Notes: generated from the letters alone by a model not told the origin. Numbered from the stretch's first letter, positions 1 through 8,902 are shown. The stretch: DNA of 51,218 bases from CAYWFP01 sp964457365 (GCA_964457365.1 CAYWFP010000017.1:1-51218); one strand, 5' to 3'. Made by a program: numbers and translations.

Positions 1-2
1 GC

Positions 3-401
3 ATCACCCGCGCGCGGCGCAGCGAGAGCGGCAACGAGGCGCTGCATCGCTTCCAGGGCGTGATCTATCTCAACCGCCTGGCCAAGGTGATCAAGGACAC
101 CAGCCTCTGCGGCCTCGGGCAGACCGCGCCGAACCCGGTGCTGAGCACGCTGCGCTTTTTCCGCGACGAATACGAGGCGCACATCTACGAGCGCCGCTGC
201 CCGGCTGGCGCCTGCCGCGAGTTGCTGCACTACAGCATCTCGCACGACAAATGCCGCGGCTGCACGCTCTGCGCCCGCGTCTGCCCGGCGGATGCCATCG
301 TCGGCACGCCCAAGAGCCCGCACCACATCATCGCCGAGCGTTGTATCGGGTGCGGAAGCTGCGTGAGCGCATGCAAGTTCGACGCCGTAATCATGGAGTA
401 A
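3..401 (+). CDS. hydB: NuoF/HydB-like hydrogenase subunit, C-terminal part (5' end outside window)
   Basis: The frame is open from the window edge, so only the last 132 residues or so are present. The visible part starts in the NuoF-type iron-sulfur region (SLCGLG, typical of the 51-kDa NADH dehydrogenase subunit and of HydB/HndC) and ends in two ferredoxin motifs of the CxxCxxCxxxCP kind. This extra 2x[4Fe-4S] tail is the usual extension of the NAD(H)-binding subunit of multimeric, often electron-bifurcating, [FeFe] hydrogenases. The next gene, hydA, begins 17 bases after the stop, so the two are almost surely co-transcribed. Flavin and NADH binding would lie upstream of the window and cannot be checked. 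Whether the complex bifurcates with ferredoxin is inferred from family and context only. Confidence 0.85.
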   Translation: MTRARRSESGNEALHRFQGVIYLNRLAKVIKDTSLCGLGQTAPNPVLSTLRFFRDEYEAHIYERRCPAGACRELLHYSISHDKCRGCTLCARVCPADAIVGTPKSPHHIIAERCIGCGSCVSACKFDAVIME

Positions 402-418
402 ACCTCCAGGAGGAAACG

Positions 419-2140
419 ATGATCAACATCACCGTGAACAACCGCCCCATCGAGGCCCGCGAAGGCGAGATGCTGTTGGAGACGCTTCGCCGCGAGGGCA
501 TCGAGGTGCCGACGCTCTGTCACATCGAGAACCTCTTCCCCAGCGGCGCCTGCCGCCTGTGCGTGGTGGAGGTTGAAGGCGCACCGGGGCTGGTCCCGAG
601 TTGCGCCTATCCCGTACGCGATGGCATGGTCGTGCAGACGCACAGCCCGCGCGCCATCCAGGCGCGCAAGACCATCATCGAGTTGCTGCTGACCGACCAC
701 CCCGACGACTGCCTCTACTGCATCCGTAACGGCCACTGCGAATTGCAGACGCTGGCGGAGAAGATGGGCGTGCGCCAGCGTCGCTACGGCGGGGCCAAGA
801 CGCATTACGAACCCGACATCAGCGGCCCCTCGATCATCCGCGACCCGGACAAGTGCATCCTCTGCGGCAAGTGCGTGCGCGTCTGCGAAGAGATCCAGTC
901 GGTCGCAGCCATCGATTTCATCAACCGCGGCAGTTCCGCCACCGTCGGCACCGCCTTCAACCAGGGGATAAACGTCTCGAACTGCATCAACTGCGGTCAG
1001 TGCGTCACCATCTGCCCCACCGGTGCGCTGCGCGAACGCAGCCATCTCAAGGAGGTGATGGACGCCCTGCACGACCCGGAGAAGCTCGTCGTCGTCCAGC
1101 ACGCGCCGGCCGTCTCGGTCACCCTCGGCGAGTTCTTCGGCGTCAAGCCCGGCACCGACGTCCTCGGCGCGATGAGCACGGCGTTGCGACGACTCGGATT
1201 CGACCGCGTCTTCGACACCAGCTTCACGGCCGATCTGACCATCATGGAGGAAGCGTCGGAGCTGGCCCACCGGGTCAAGACCGGCGGCGTGCTCCCGATG
1301 CTCACCAGTTGCTCGCCGGGGTGGGTGCGCTTCGTCGAAACGCAGTATCCCGAGTTCATCCCCAACATCTCCAGCTGCAAGAGCCCGCAGCAGATGATGG
1401 GCGCGCTGATCAAGAGCTTCTTCGCCGAGCGCGAGGGGATCGACCCGGCGAAGATATTCAGCGTCTCGGTCATGCCCTGCACGGCGAAGAAGGCCGAGGC
1501 CGGACGGCCGGAGATGGCCCATCACAAGCTGCACGATATCGACGCGGTGCTTACCACGCGCGAACTGGCCCGCGCCATCGAGATCTACGGCCTGGATCTC
1601 AACGGGCTGGAGCCGAGCTCGAACGATACGCCCTTCGGCGAACGCAGCACCGCCGGCAAGCTCTTCGGTGCCAGCGGGGGCGTGATGGAGGCGGCTGTCC
1701 GCACGGCCCATTACCTGTTGACCGACAGGGAACTCGAGGAACTGAAGGTACAGGCCGTCCGCGGCCTCGACGGGATCAAAGAGGCCAAAGTCGATGTCGA
1801 CGGACTCGAAGTCGGCGTGGCGGCAGCCAGTGGACTCGGCAACGCCAGGACGCTGCTGGAACAGATCCGCGCCGGTCGCAAGGATCTGCATTTCATCGAG
1901 GTAATGACCTGCCCGGGCGGATGCATCAACGGTGGCGGACAGCCATTGGGCACCGATCTCAAAGCGGTCAAGACGCGCATGCAGGCGCTTTACGGGATCG
2001 ACCGCGACGGCGCCGTGCGCGTCTCGCACCAGAACAAATCGATCCTGCGGCTCTACGAGGAGTACCTCGGCGAGCCGTTGGGTGAAAAGAGCCATCATCT
2101 GCTGCACACGCATTACCAGCCGCACGAAGTGATGTGCTGA
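419..2140 (+). CDS. hydA: [FeFe] hydrogenase catalytic subunit HydA
   Basis: 573-residue enzyme that interconverts protons and H2 at the H-cluster. Domain order: [2Fe-2S] domain (C34, C45, C48, C62), His-Cys [4Fe-4S] site (H94, C98, C101, C107), two [4Fe-4S] ferredoxin clusters (C146-C156, C189-C199), then the H-domain. The three H-cluster loops are visible: TSCSPGW (C298), MPCTAKK (C354) and TCPGGCINGGG (C498, C502). The length matches the Clostridium CpI class. The first loop has Ser where CpI-type enzymes have a second Cys, see findings. The start is set by AGGAGG at 408-413, five bases before the ATG at 419; the open frame upstream only overlaps hydB. With the NuoF-like subunit just upstream it is probably the catalytic part of a multimeric NAD(P)H/ferredoxin-linked hydrogenase. 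Confidence 0.93.
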   Translation: MINITVNNRPIEAREGEMLLETLRREGIEVPTLCHIENLFPSGACRLCVVEVEGAPGLVPSCAYPVRDGMVVQTHSPRAIQARKTIIELLLTDHPDDCLYCIRNGHCELQTLAEKMGVRQRRYGGAKTHYEPDISGPSIIRDPDKCILCGKCVRVCEEIQSVAAIDFINRGSSATVGTAFNQGINVSNCINCGQCVTICPTGALRERSHLKEVMDALHDPEKLVVVQHAPAVSVTLGEFFGVKPGTDVLGAMSTALRRLGFDRVFDTSFTADLTIMEEASELAHRVKTGGVLPMLTSCSPGWVRFVETQYPEFIPNISSCKSPQQMMGALIKSFFAEREGIDPAKIFSVSVMPCTAKKAEAGRPEMAHHKLHDIDAVLTTRELARAIEIYGLDLNGLEPSSNDTPFGERSTAGKLFGASGGVMEAAVRTAHYLLTDRELEELKVQAVRGLDGIKEAKVDVDGLEVGVAAASGLGNARTLLEQIRAGRKDLHFIEVMTCPGGCINGGGQPLGTDLKAVKTRMQALYGIDRDGAVRVSHQNKSILRLYEEYLGEPLGEKSHHLLHTHYQPHEVMC

Positions 2141-2164
2141 TGCGAGTGCGGCCCGGAGAACGCG

Positions 2165-4171
2165 ATGCCAGTCGCCGATAGAGGCACCATCGTCACCGTC
2201 AAGGATCGCTGCCGCGTCTGTTTCACCTGCGTGCGCATGTGTCCGGCCAAAGCCATCCGCATCGAGGAGGGGCAGGCGGAAGTTATGGTCGAGCGCTGCA
2301 TCGGCTGCGGCAACTGCGTCAAGGTCTGCTCCCAGGGCGCCAAACAGATCATCGGCACGGTCGAGCGCGCGCGCAAGCTGCTCGCGGGCGAGCGGAAAGT
2401 CGCTGCCGTCGTCGCGCCGAGCTTTCCGGCTGAGTTCGAGGACTGCGACCACCGCACCTTCGTCGGCATGATTCGCAAACTCGGCTTCCACCGCGTCAAC
2501 GAGGTCGCTTTCGGCGCCGACCTGGTGGCCGCGGAGTACACCAAGCTGCTCTCGCTGGACGACCGCAAGCGCTACATCGCCACGAGTTGTCCGGCGGTGG
2601 TGCTCTTCGTCGAAAAGTACTACCCCCAGGCGGTCTCCCACCTCGCGCCGATCGTCTCGCCGATGGTGGCCATGGCCCGCGCACTACGCCAACTCCACGG
2701 CAACGACATCCGCATCATCTTCATCGGCCCCTGCAGCGCCAAGAAATGCGAAAGCGTAGACGAGAATCTCAAGGGCGATACCGACGCGGTGCTGACGTTC
2801 GATGAACTCCGCCGCATGTTCGACGAAGACGACATCACGGCCGACGACGTGAAGCCCTCCGAATTCGATCCGCCGCACGCGGGCGACGGCCAGCTCTTCC
2901 CGATCAGCCGCGGCATGCTGCAGGCGGCGGACCTGCGCGAGGACCTGCTGGACGAAACCATCGTCGCCGCCGACGGTTCTCGCGAGTTCATCGAGGCATT
3001 GCGCGAATTCGTCAACGGCGACCTGGATGCACGCCTGCTGGAAGTGCTCGCCTGCAACGGCTGCATCATGGGCGCGGGAATGCGCACCACCGCCCCGCTC
3101 TTCAACCGCCGCTCGCGCGTCAGCCGCTACGTTCAGGCCCGTATGCGGGAGATGGATCGGCGAACCTGGAAACAGGAGATGCAGCACTTCCGCTACCTCG
3201 ACCTGACCCGTGACTACACGGCCAAGGACCAGCGCGTGCAGCTGCCGGAGAAGGAGGTGATTCGCGAGATCCTCGCGCGCATGGGCAAGGAGAAACCCGA
3301 GGACGAACTCAACTGCGGCGCCTGCGGCTACGACACGTGCGTCGACCACGCCATCGCCATCCACAAGGGACTCGCCGAGAGCGAGATGTGCCTGCCCTAC
3401 ACCATCCAACAGCTCCAGAACAGTCTGCGGAAATTGAAGAGCTCGCACGAGGAGCTGGCTTCCACGCGCCAGGCGCTGGTGCAGTCGGAGAAACTGGCGA
3501 GCATGGGACAACTCGCCGCCGGCATCGCTCACGAAGTGAACAACCCCCTGGGCGTGGTCTTGATGTACGCGCATCTTCTGCTGGACGAATGCCCGGAGGA
3601 GTCGCTGCGCAAGGACCTGGGAATGATCGCCGAGCAAGCCGACCGGTGTAAAAAGATCGTCTCGGGATTACTGCATTTCGCGCGCCAGGACAAGGTCGTG
3701 CGCACGCCCACGGACGTGACCAAACTGATCGAGCAGTGCCTGCAATCGGCGCCCAAACACGAGAATGTCGTCCTCACGGTCGAGAACAACATGGGCGATC
3801 CCGTCGCCGAGATCGATCACGACCAGATCCTGCAGGTTCTGGTCAATCTCGTCGGTAACGCCTACCAGGCCATGCCCGAGGGCGGCGAACTCTCACTCAG
3901 CACGCGCGAGGACGAGGAGCACTTCACCATCCGCATCCGCGATACCGGCACCGGCATCCCGGAAGAAAACCTGAACAAGATCTTCGAGCCGTTCTTCACG
4001 ACCAAGCAGATCGGAAAAGGTACGGGATTGGGGCTTGCGGTCACGTACGGAATCGTGAAAATGCATCGCGGCAATATTCGCGTCGAGTCCAACGCCGATC
4101 CTGCGGTTGGACCGACCGGCACGACGTTTATCCTGACTCTGCCGCGCACAGGAGGTGAAAAACTGACATGA
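2165..4171 (+). CDS. HydS-like sensory [FeFe] hydrogenase fused to histidine kinase
   Basis: 668 residues. Two ferredoxin clusters (C16-C26, C45-C55) lead into a divergent H-domain with loops ATSCPAVV (C142), GPCSAKK (C190) and LACNGCIMG (C297, C300). A Fes-type [4Fe-4S] motif CxxCxxxxC follows (C384, C387, C392, with C409), then a coiled-coil linker, a HisKA helix with H456 in AHEVNNPLG, and an ATPase domain with the N box, DTGTGI and GKGTGLGL. The divergent loops, with one Cys where catalytic enzymes have a CC/CS pair and Cx2C rather than Cx3C, fit the putative sensory hydrogenases (groups C/D), known as slow enzymes or H2/redox sensors. The likely role is to convert H2 or redox state into autophosphorylation. 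It lies 24 bases after hydA and overlaps the next receiver gene by 4 bases, so the phosphotransfer partner is probably next door. Confidence 0.9.
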   Translation: MPVADRGTIVTVKDRCRVCFTCVRMCPAKAIRIEEGQAEVMVERCIGCGNCVKVCSQGAKQIIGTVERARKLLAGERKVAAVVAPSFPAEFEDCDHRTFVGMIRKLGFHRVNEVAFGADLVAAEYTKLLSLDDRKRYIATSCPAVVLFVEKYYPQAVSHLAPIVSPMVAMARALRQLHGNDIRIIFIGPCSAKKCESVDENLKGDTDAVLTFDELRRMFDEDDITADDVKPSEFDPPHAGDGQLFPISRGMLQAADLREDLLDETIVAADGSREFIEALREFVNGDLDARLLEVLACNGCIMGAGMRTTAPLFNRRSRVSRYVQARMREMDRRTWKQEMQHFRYLDLTRDYTAKDQRVQLPEKEVIREILARMGKEKPEDELNCGACGYDTCVDHAIAIHKGLAESEMCLPYTIQQLQNSLRKLKSSHEELASTRQALVQSEKLASMGQLAAGIAHEVNNPLGVVLMYAHLLLDECPEESLRKDLGMIAEQADRCKKIVSGLLHFARQDKVVRTPTDVTKLIEQCLQSAPKHENVVLTVENNMGDPVAEIDHDQILQVLVNLVGNAYQAMPEGGELSLSTREDEEHFTIRIRDTGTGIPEENLNKIFEPFFTTKQIGKGTGLGLAVTYGIVKMHRGNIRVESNADPAVGPTGTTFILTLPRTGGEKLT

Positions 4172-4560
4172 GCGAGACCAAGACCATCCTGCTGGTCGAC
4201 GACGACCCGGACGTGCTCTTCCAGCAGCAGGCCATGGTGAAGGCGGCCGGCTACGAAACCCTGACCGCCGCCAGCGGCGAGGAGGCGGAAGCGTTGCTGA
4301 AGGAGAAACGTCCGGATCTGGCCATCGTCGATCTGATGATGGAACAACCCGACGCGGGCTTCACCCTCTGCTATCACCTCAAGAAACTCTCACCGCCGGT
4401 GCCGGTGATCGTGGTCACCAGCGTCGCCCGCGAGGCCGGCATCGAGTTCGACGTCGCCACCGAAGAGGAGCGCTCCTGGATCAAGGCCGACGCGTTCCTC
4501 GACAAGCCCGTCCGTAGCGAGCAACTGCAGCAAGAGATCGAGCGCCTGCTCGAGGAGTGA
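4168..4560 (+). CDS. Single-domain response regulator (receiver only)
   Basis: 130-residue CheY-like receiver with the acidic pocket DDD at 11-13, phospho-acceptor D55 in IVDLMM, the switch Thr in VVTS and the conserved Lys in LDKPV. There is no output domain, so it probably passes phosphate on or acts by protein contact. A 12-residue stretch between the fourth strand and the KP motif (around residues 90-105, containing EEERSW) is longer than in CheY. The ATG overlaps the stop of the hydrogenase-kinase gene (ATGA), which suggests coupled translation and makes H456 of that kinase the natural donor. Confidence 0.9.
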   Translation: MSETKTILLVDDDPDVLFQQQAMVKAAGYETLTAASGEEAEALLKEKRPDLAIVDLMMEQPDAGFTLCYHLKKLSPPVPVIVVTSVAREAGIEFDVATEEERSWIKADAFLDKPVRSEQLQQEIERLLEE

Positions 4561-4562
4561 CC

Positions 4563-5744
4563 ATGGAGCCCCTGCATATCCTCATCGTCGACGACGAAGC
4601 CGGCATGCGCATGGGCGCCGCCCGCGCCCTGCGCGGGTACGAGATCCACGTCGCCGAGATCGACGAGGACGTCGGCTTCGAGGTCGACCAGGCCGAAAGC
4701 GGCGAGGAAGCACTCAAGAAAGTCGCCGTGCGCCAGCCGGACATATTGCTCCTGGACCAGAAAATGGGCGGCATGAGCGGACTGGAAGTGCTCGAGAAGC
4801 TCCAGCCGGAACTCGAGGACATCCTCGTCATCATGATCACCGCCTACGCCTCCATCGAGACGGCGGTCACCGCGATGCGCCACGGCGCCTACGACTTTCT
4901 GCCCAAACCGTTTACCCCCGCTGAGTTGAAGAACACGGTGCGCAAAGCCGCCACGCGCCTGATTCTCTCGCGCCAGACGCGGAAACTCGCCGAGGAGAAA
5001 CGGCAGGTGCGCTTCCAGTTCATCCGTGTCCTCGGCCACGAGTTGAAAGCCCCGCTCAACGCCGTCGAGGGCTACCTCAACATCATGACCGACCGCGTCT
5101 GCGGCAACGACATCGCCGCCTACGAGGAGACGCTCGGCCGCTGCGCGCACCGGATCAACCTCATGCGCAAACTGATCCTGGAGCTCCTGGACCTGACCAG
5201 CATCGAGTCGGGGCAGAAGCAGCGCGACCTGCAGAAGGTGGACCTGGCCCACGTGGCGGACCTGGCCATCGAGACCGTCCAGGCCGGCGCGCGCGAACGA
5301 CAGATCGCGGTGAACCTGCACGCGCCGAAGCCGCTGCCCATGACGGCCGATCCGGGGGAGGTGGAGATCATCCTCAACAACCTGGTCTCCAACGCAGTCA
5401 AGTACAACCGCGACGGCGGGCGGGTGGACGTGACGCTGGAGAAGGAGGGCGAGAAGATCACTCTCACGGTCGCCGACACCGGCATCGGCCTCAAGCCCGA
5501 GGAGGCGCAGAAGCTCTTCCATGATTTCGTCCGCATCCGCAACGAGAAGACCGCCAGGATCCTCGGCACGGGGCTCGGACTCTCGATCGCGAAAAAGCTC
5601 GCGCAGCTTTACGACGGCGATGCGGTCGTGGAGAGCACACCCGATGTGGGCAGCACATTCACCGTCACGCTCTTCGACCGCCCGTCCGAAGCCGCGAATG
5701 CCGCCGCCACATCCGCCGCCGTGGATAACGAAACGCCTGCCTGA
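4563..5744 (+). CDS. Receiver-histidine kinase hybrid
   Basis: 393 residues: receiver domain (DDE at 10-12, phospho-acceptor D65 in LLLDQKMGG, KP at 115-116), a short helical linker, a HisKA domain with H159 in LGHELKAPLN, and an ATPase domain with NNLVSNAVKYN, DTGIGL and GTGLGLSIAKK. An N-terminal receiver on a kinase usually means its activity is set by phosphate from another kinase, so it may be a second tier below the hydrogenase-kinase and the lone receiver. GAGGAG at 4552-4557 lies five bases before the ATG at 4563. A GTG at 4557 would add two residues. The last 20 residues are Ala-rich and poorly conserved in character. Confidence 0.88.
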   Translation: MEPLHILIVDDEAGMRMGAARALRGYEIHVAEIDEDVGFEVDQAESGEEALKKVAVRQPDILLLDQKMGGMSGLEVLEKLQPELEDILVIMITAYASIETAVTAMRHGAYDFLPKPFTPAELKNTVRKAATRLILSRQTRKLAEEKRQVRFQFIRVLGHELKAPLNAVEGYLNIMTDRVCGNDIAAYEETLGRCAHRINLMRKLILELLDLTSIESGQKQRDLQKVDLAHVADLAIETVQAGARERQIAVNLHAPKPLPMTADPGEVEIILNNLVSNAVKYNRDGGRVDVTLEKEGEKITLTVADTGIGLKPEEAQKLFHDFVRIRNEKTARILGTGLGLSIAKKLAQLYDGDAVVESTPDVGSTFTVTLFDRPSEAANAAATSAAVDNETPA

Positions 5745-5750
5745 ACCGCT

Positions 5751-6419
5751 TCAGCGATCCGCGTAACGCATGTACTGGATGGCGTGACGGTGAAGGTCGC
5801 GACTGGTAGCGAGGCCGAACTTCTCCTTGAGGCGGGAGCAGTAGGTCTCGATGGTCTTGGGACTCAGAAACAGCTTCTTGGCGATCTCGCCGCTGGAATA
5901 CCCCTGCCCCATCAACTGGTACACCTCCAGTTCCCGATCGCTCAGGCTCTTCAGTTTCGTCCGCGCCCCTTCGCCATCGTCGTTCTGATCGACCACTTGC
6001 CGCACCCGGCGACTCAGGTAGGTCGCGCCCTTGAGCACCGCGCGCACCCCCTCGATCACCTCGTCCAGGACATCCTGCTTGGTGATATAGCCCCGGGCGC
6101 CCGCGCGCAGGGCGCGCTCGATGTGAAGCATGTCCTCGTGCATGGAGAAGACCAGGACCGGCAACTCCGCACACTCGCTGTGCAGCGCCTCGATCAGCAC
6201 CGTGCCGTCGCCGTCGGCGAGGGAGAGGTCCAGCAGCACCACATCCGGCCGCGCCGCCAGTACCGGCGCCGCACCGACATCGACTCTCTCGGCTTCCCCG
6301 CAGATCAGGCAGTGCTGCTGCGCCAATAACTCGCGTAACCCCCGGCGCATCACCGGATGATCCTCGAAGAGAAAGACTCGGGGGGCCTGGACGACAGGCG
6401 CGGTTTGGGGATGCCTCAT
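5751..6419 (-). CDS. NarL/FixJ-family response regulator
   Basis: 222 residues. The receiver has an acidic pair in FEDHPV, phospho-acceptor D64 in LLDLSLADG, and K in ITKQDV. The C-terminal LuxR-type helix-turn-helix contains LSDRELEVYQLMGQG and LSPKTIETYCSRLKEK. It is a DNA-binding transcription regulator driven by the kinase just upstream: its ATG overlaps that gene's stop by 4 bases. The open frame runs further upstream, but the residues before 6419 have the composition of an antisense shadow, and the receiver fold begins shortly after this Met. It converges with the receiver-kinase gene across a 6-base gap. Confidence 0.92.
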   Translation of the reverse strand: MRHPQTAPVVQAPRVFLFEDHPVMRRGLRELLAQQHCLICGEAERVDVGAAPVLAARPDVVLLDLSLADGDGTVLIEALHSECAELPVLVFSMHEDMLHIERALRAGARGYITKQDVLDEVIEGVRAVLKGATYLSRRVRQVVDQNDDGEGARTKLKSLSDRELEVYQLMGQGYSSGEIAKKLFLSPKTIETYCSRLKEKFGLATSRDLHRHAIQYMRYADR

Positions 6420-8533
6420 GACTCCTCCTGGCAGCAGACAATCTCCGTACGAGACGGCACGAGACATTCGACGACCGTACCACCGGTCACGCCGGGCGCC
6501 ACCGTTACCGTCCCGCCCATCAGACCGGCACGATACTCCATGGTCTTCAATCCCAGGCCTTGCTGGCCGGATTGCCGGTCGGCGGTTTGATCGGCGGTCA
6601 GGTCGGGACCGACAGCCGCGGCGGCTCCGATTCCACAACCGTCGTCGACGATACGCAGGCAGAAGGTTTCGCCCTGCGGTTGCAGTTCCATCTCGACGGA
6701 TTCGGCATCGGCGTGTTGGAGCGCGTTGTGCACCGCCTCCTGGGCGATACGGTAAAGATGCAATGCCCAACTGGGATTCTCGATAAGCACCTTGCCCGCA
6801 TACCGAACTCGACAGCCGACCCCGAACGTTCGGCGCATCCTACCGGCCAACTCCTCGAGCGTGGGCACGAATGCCTCCGGGGAGAGCGAAAGCGGGCTCA
6901 AACCGCGCGAAAGATCGTGCGCCTGTTCGAGCGTCTCGCCGAGGTAATCGATGATCTCGCGCAGATCGCCCGTGCCTACGGTCTCTCCGTTTTCCAATCG
7001 CTTGTCCGCGGCGCGGCAGAGACAGAGCACGCCGGCGAGTTGCTGGCAGAGGCCGTCGTGGATCTCCTGCCCGATGAGCCGTTTCTCCCGCTCGCTGATC
7101 TCCAGCAGAGCCGATTCCAGTTCGCGACGGCGGCTGATATCGCGCACTACGCTCACCCAGCCGATACGCCCGCCGGCTTCGCCCAATAGCGGCGTGACGA
7201 TATGTTCGGTCGGAAAGACGGTGCCGTCGCGGCGTTTCATGTGAAACTCGGGCAGATACAAATAACCTTCGCTCGCGACGGCGGCGAAGAGCCGTTCACG
7301 AAAACCGGCGAGCGAAAGATCGTCGACGTGCAACACCGCGGTCAGCTCGTCAATCAGTTCCGCTTCGGAGTAGCCGAAGATGCGCTCGACTGCGGGATTG
7401 CATTGCAGAATCCGGGCGGATTTATCGTCGATGATGAAAACCGCGTCGCGCAGGCTGTTGAGCGTCTTTTCCAACAACTCCATGCTGTTGCGCAATTCGA
7501 GCGTCCGCCGCCGCACACGCTCCTCCAACTTCTCGCGCGCCTGCTGCAACTCCAATTCGGCACGCTTGCGCGTGGTGATATCGCGGCCAACGGCCTGAAA
7601 TCCTTCGATCCGACCGTCCTTCCCGAAGAGTGCGCGGTTGGCCCACTGTTGCCAGCGCACCGCTCCGTCGGCCGCGATAGCCTGATGTTCGTGGCTCGTC
7701 ACGGGGTTCTCGCGCGTCAGCGAGGCGAAGAAACGCCGGACCGCATCACGTTCCTCTTGTGGAATCAGCGTGAGAAACGACGAACCGATCAACTCCTCGC
7801 GCTTTTTGCCGAAGAAGCGGCAGTAGGCCGGATTGACAAAACTGAGGCGGAAATCTGGAGTGAACCGGCAGAGCATCTCGGTCTGATCCTCGATCACCGT
7901 ACGATACCGCCGCTCGCTGAGACGCAACGCCTCCTCGGCTTTGATGCGCGAGATGGCTCCGCCTACCTCGGCGCTGATCGCCTTGACCGCGGCCACCGAC
8001 ATAACCGGGAACTCATCGCGGCTACGCGTACCGATGACCAGGGCCGCGATCGTCTGGCCCTCGTACCGGATCGGCAGACACCCGCCGCAGTGGACCACAC
8101 CGCTCTCGATGGCCTGCTGCAAGACCGGGGCCTCCTCGGGAGAGAGCGGGATCATTTCCCCGCCGCGCATGGCGATGTGATACTCGAGATCCTCGGAGCC
8201 GAAGCGATACAACTTCTCGAGGATAGTCTCGGACATGCCGTAGTGATGGATCAGGACCAGTTCGTCCGTCGCTTCTTCATAAAGGTAAATGCCGGCGGTG
8301 TCGATGTAGTCGATGCGCAAGACGCTCTCGATCAGAATCGCCAGCGCTTCCTTCAACTCGCTGGCCGCGCCGAGCGCCAGAGCCAGATCGTTGCGCAGAT
8401 GCAACATCGCTTCGGATTGCGTGAACCGCCGCTTCTGCTCCTCCAATTCCTTCTCGAGCCGGGCGCAACGAGAACGCAACGCCTCTTCACCCGTTGCGGA
8501 GATTGTGGATTCTGTAACATGGTGGTCGCTCAT
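6416..8533 (-). CDS. GAF/PAS sensor histidine kinase (NarX/DegS type)
   Basis: 705 residues and no membrane segment, so cytosolic. After an N-terminal coiled coil come a GAF-like domain (about 45-200), PAS domain 1 (about 210-330), a coiled coil, PAS domain 2 (about 350-480), a HisKA_3 dimerisation helix with QEIHDGLCQQLAG, and an ATPase domain with NALQHA, DDGCGIG and GLGLKTMEYRA. It should phosphorylate the NarL-type regulator that it overlaps. The signal is unknown; no heme- or flavin-specific PAS motif is evident. Start codons at 8593 and 8575 are also in frame. A plausible promoter at 8601-8629 would place the transcript start near 8594, which favours 8533 or 8575. Confidence 0.87.
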   Translation of the reverse strand: MSDHHVTESTISATGEEALRSRCARLEKELEEQKRRFTQSEAMLHLRNDLALALGAASELKEALAILIESVLRIDYIDTAGIYLYEEATDELVLIHHYGMSETILEKLYRFGSEDLEYHIAMRGGEMIPLSPEEAPVLQQAIESGVVHCGGCLPIRYEGQTIAALVIGTRSRDEFPVMSVAAVKAISAEVGGAISRIKAEEALRLSERRYRTVIEDQTEMLCRFTPDFRLSFVNPAYCRFFGKKREELIGSSFLTLIPQEERDAVRRFFASLTRENPVTSHEHQAIAADGAVRWQQWANRALFGKDGRIEGFQAVGRDITTRKRAELELQQAREKLEERVRRRTLELRNSMELLEKTLNSLRDAVFIIDDKSARILQCNPAVERIFGYSEAELIDELTAVLHVDDLSLAGFRERLFAAVASEGYLYLPEFHMKRRDGTVFPTEHIVTPLLGEAGGRIGWVSVVRDISRRRELESALLEISEREKRLIGQEIHDGLCQQLAGVLCLCRAADKRLENGETVGTGDLREIIDYLGETLEQAHDLSRGLSPLSLSPEAFVPTLEELAGRMRRTFGVGCRVRYAGKVLIENPSWALHLYRIAQEAVHNALQHADAESVEMELQPQGETFCLRIVDDGCGIGAAAAVGPDLTADQTADRQSGQQGLGLKTMEYRAGLMGGTVTVAPGVTGGTVVECLVPSRTEIVCCQEES

Positions 8534-8600
8534 GCAATATATACCCGATACAGCGCCAGGATAAGTCGGATGCATGCTACGAAAGGCCTGCACGCATGCG

Positions 8601-8629
8601 ATTGTATTCGTCCTTCTACAGCCTGTCTG
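8601..8629 (-). promoter_or_regulatory. Candidate sigma70-like promoter of the PAS kinase operon
   Basis: Read on the minus strand: CAGACA, a 17-base spacer, TACAAT. The -10 box matches the consensus at five of six positions and the -35 box at four. The predicted transcript start is near 8594, about 60 bases before the chosen start codon. Found by eye only. Confidence 0.35.
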
Positions 8630-8902
8630 TAAGGGTAATGCCTGAAGACCGATTGGCGAATTCTTTCTTTTCCGAATCAGTGCGGAATCACTATCAAGTT
8701 AACGCTGGCAAACTCCGTGTAGACATATCCAACACCACAAGCACCCGGAACCTCTGCCCCTTCACCCATAAACCTATATATAAAAATATGTTGCAGAATA
8801 TCTGTGCCTTCAGTACCGCTAGCATCCCTTTTGTCTGTCTTCTTGCGATACTGTTGCGTCAACAGGATGTAGATTGATTCGGCATGAATAGGAGGAGTTA
8901 CG
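8630..8902. other. Intergenic region, AT-richer than surroundings
   Basis: The gene-free stretch between the divergent PAS kinase and the gene at 8903 is about 370 bases in all. Its first part holds the candidate kinase promoter. The remainder has an AT-rich block near 8770-8795 (TATATATAAAAATATG) and a strong ribosome binding site, AGGAGG, at 8889-8894 for the gene at 8903. No RNA gene or convincing hairpin was seen. Confidence 0.5.

Noticed and set aside
230..2641. 803-codon open frame on the minus strand opposite hydA
   Set aside because: It mirrors the codon pattern of hydA and hydS, has no ribosome binding site or domain, and is rich in Ala, Asp, Arg and His as antisense frames in GC-rich DNA are.
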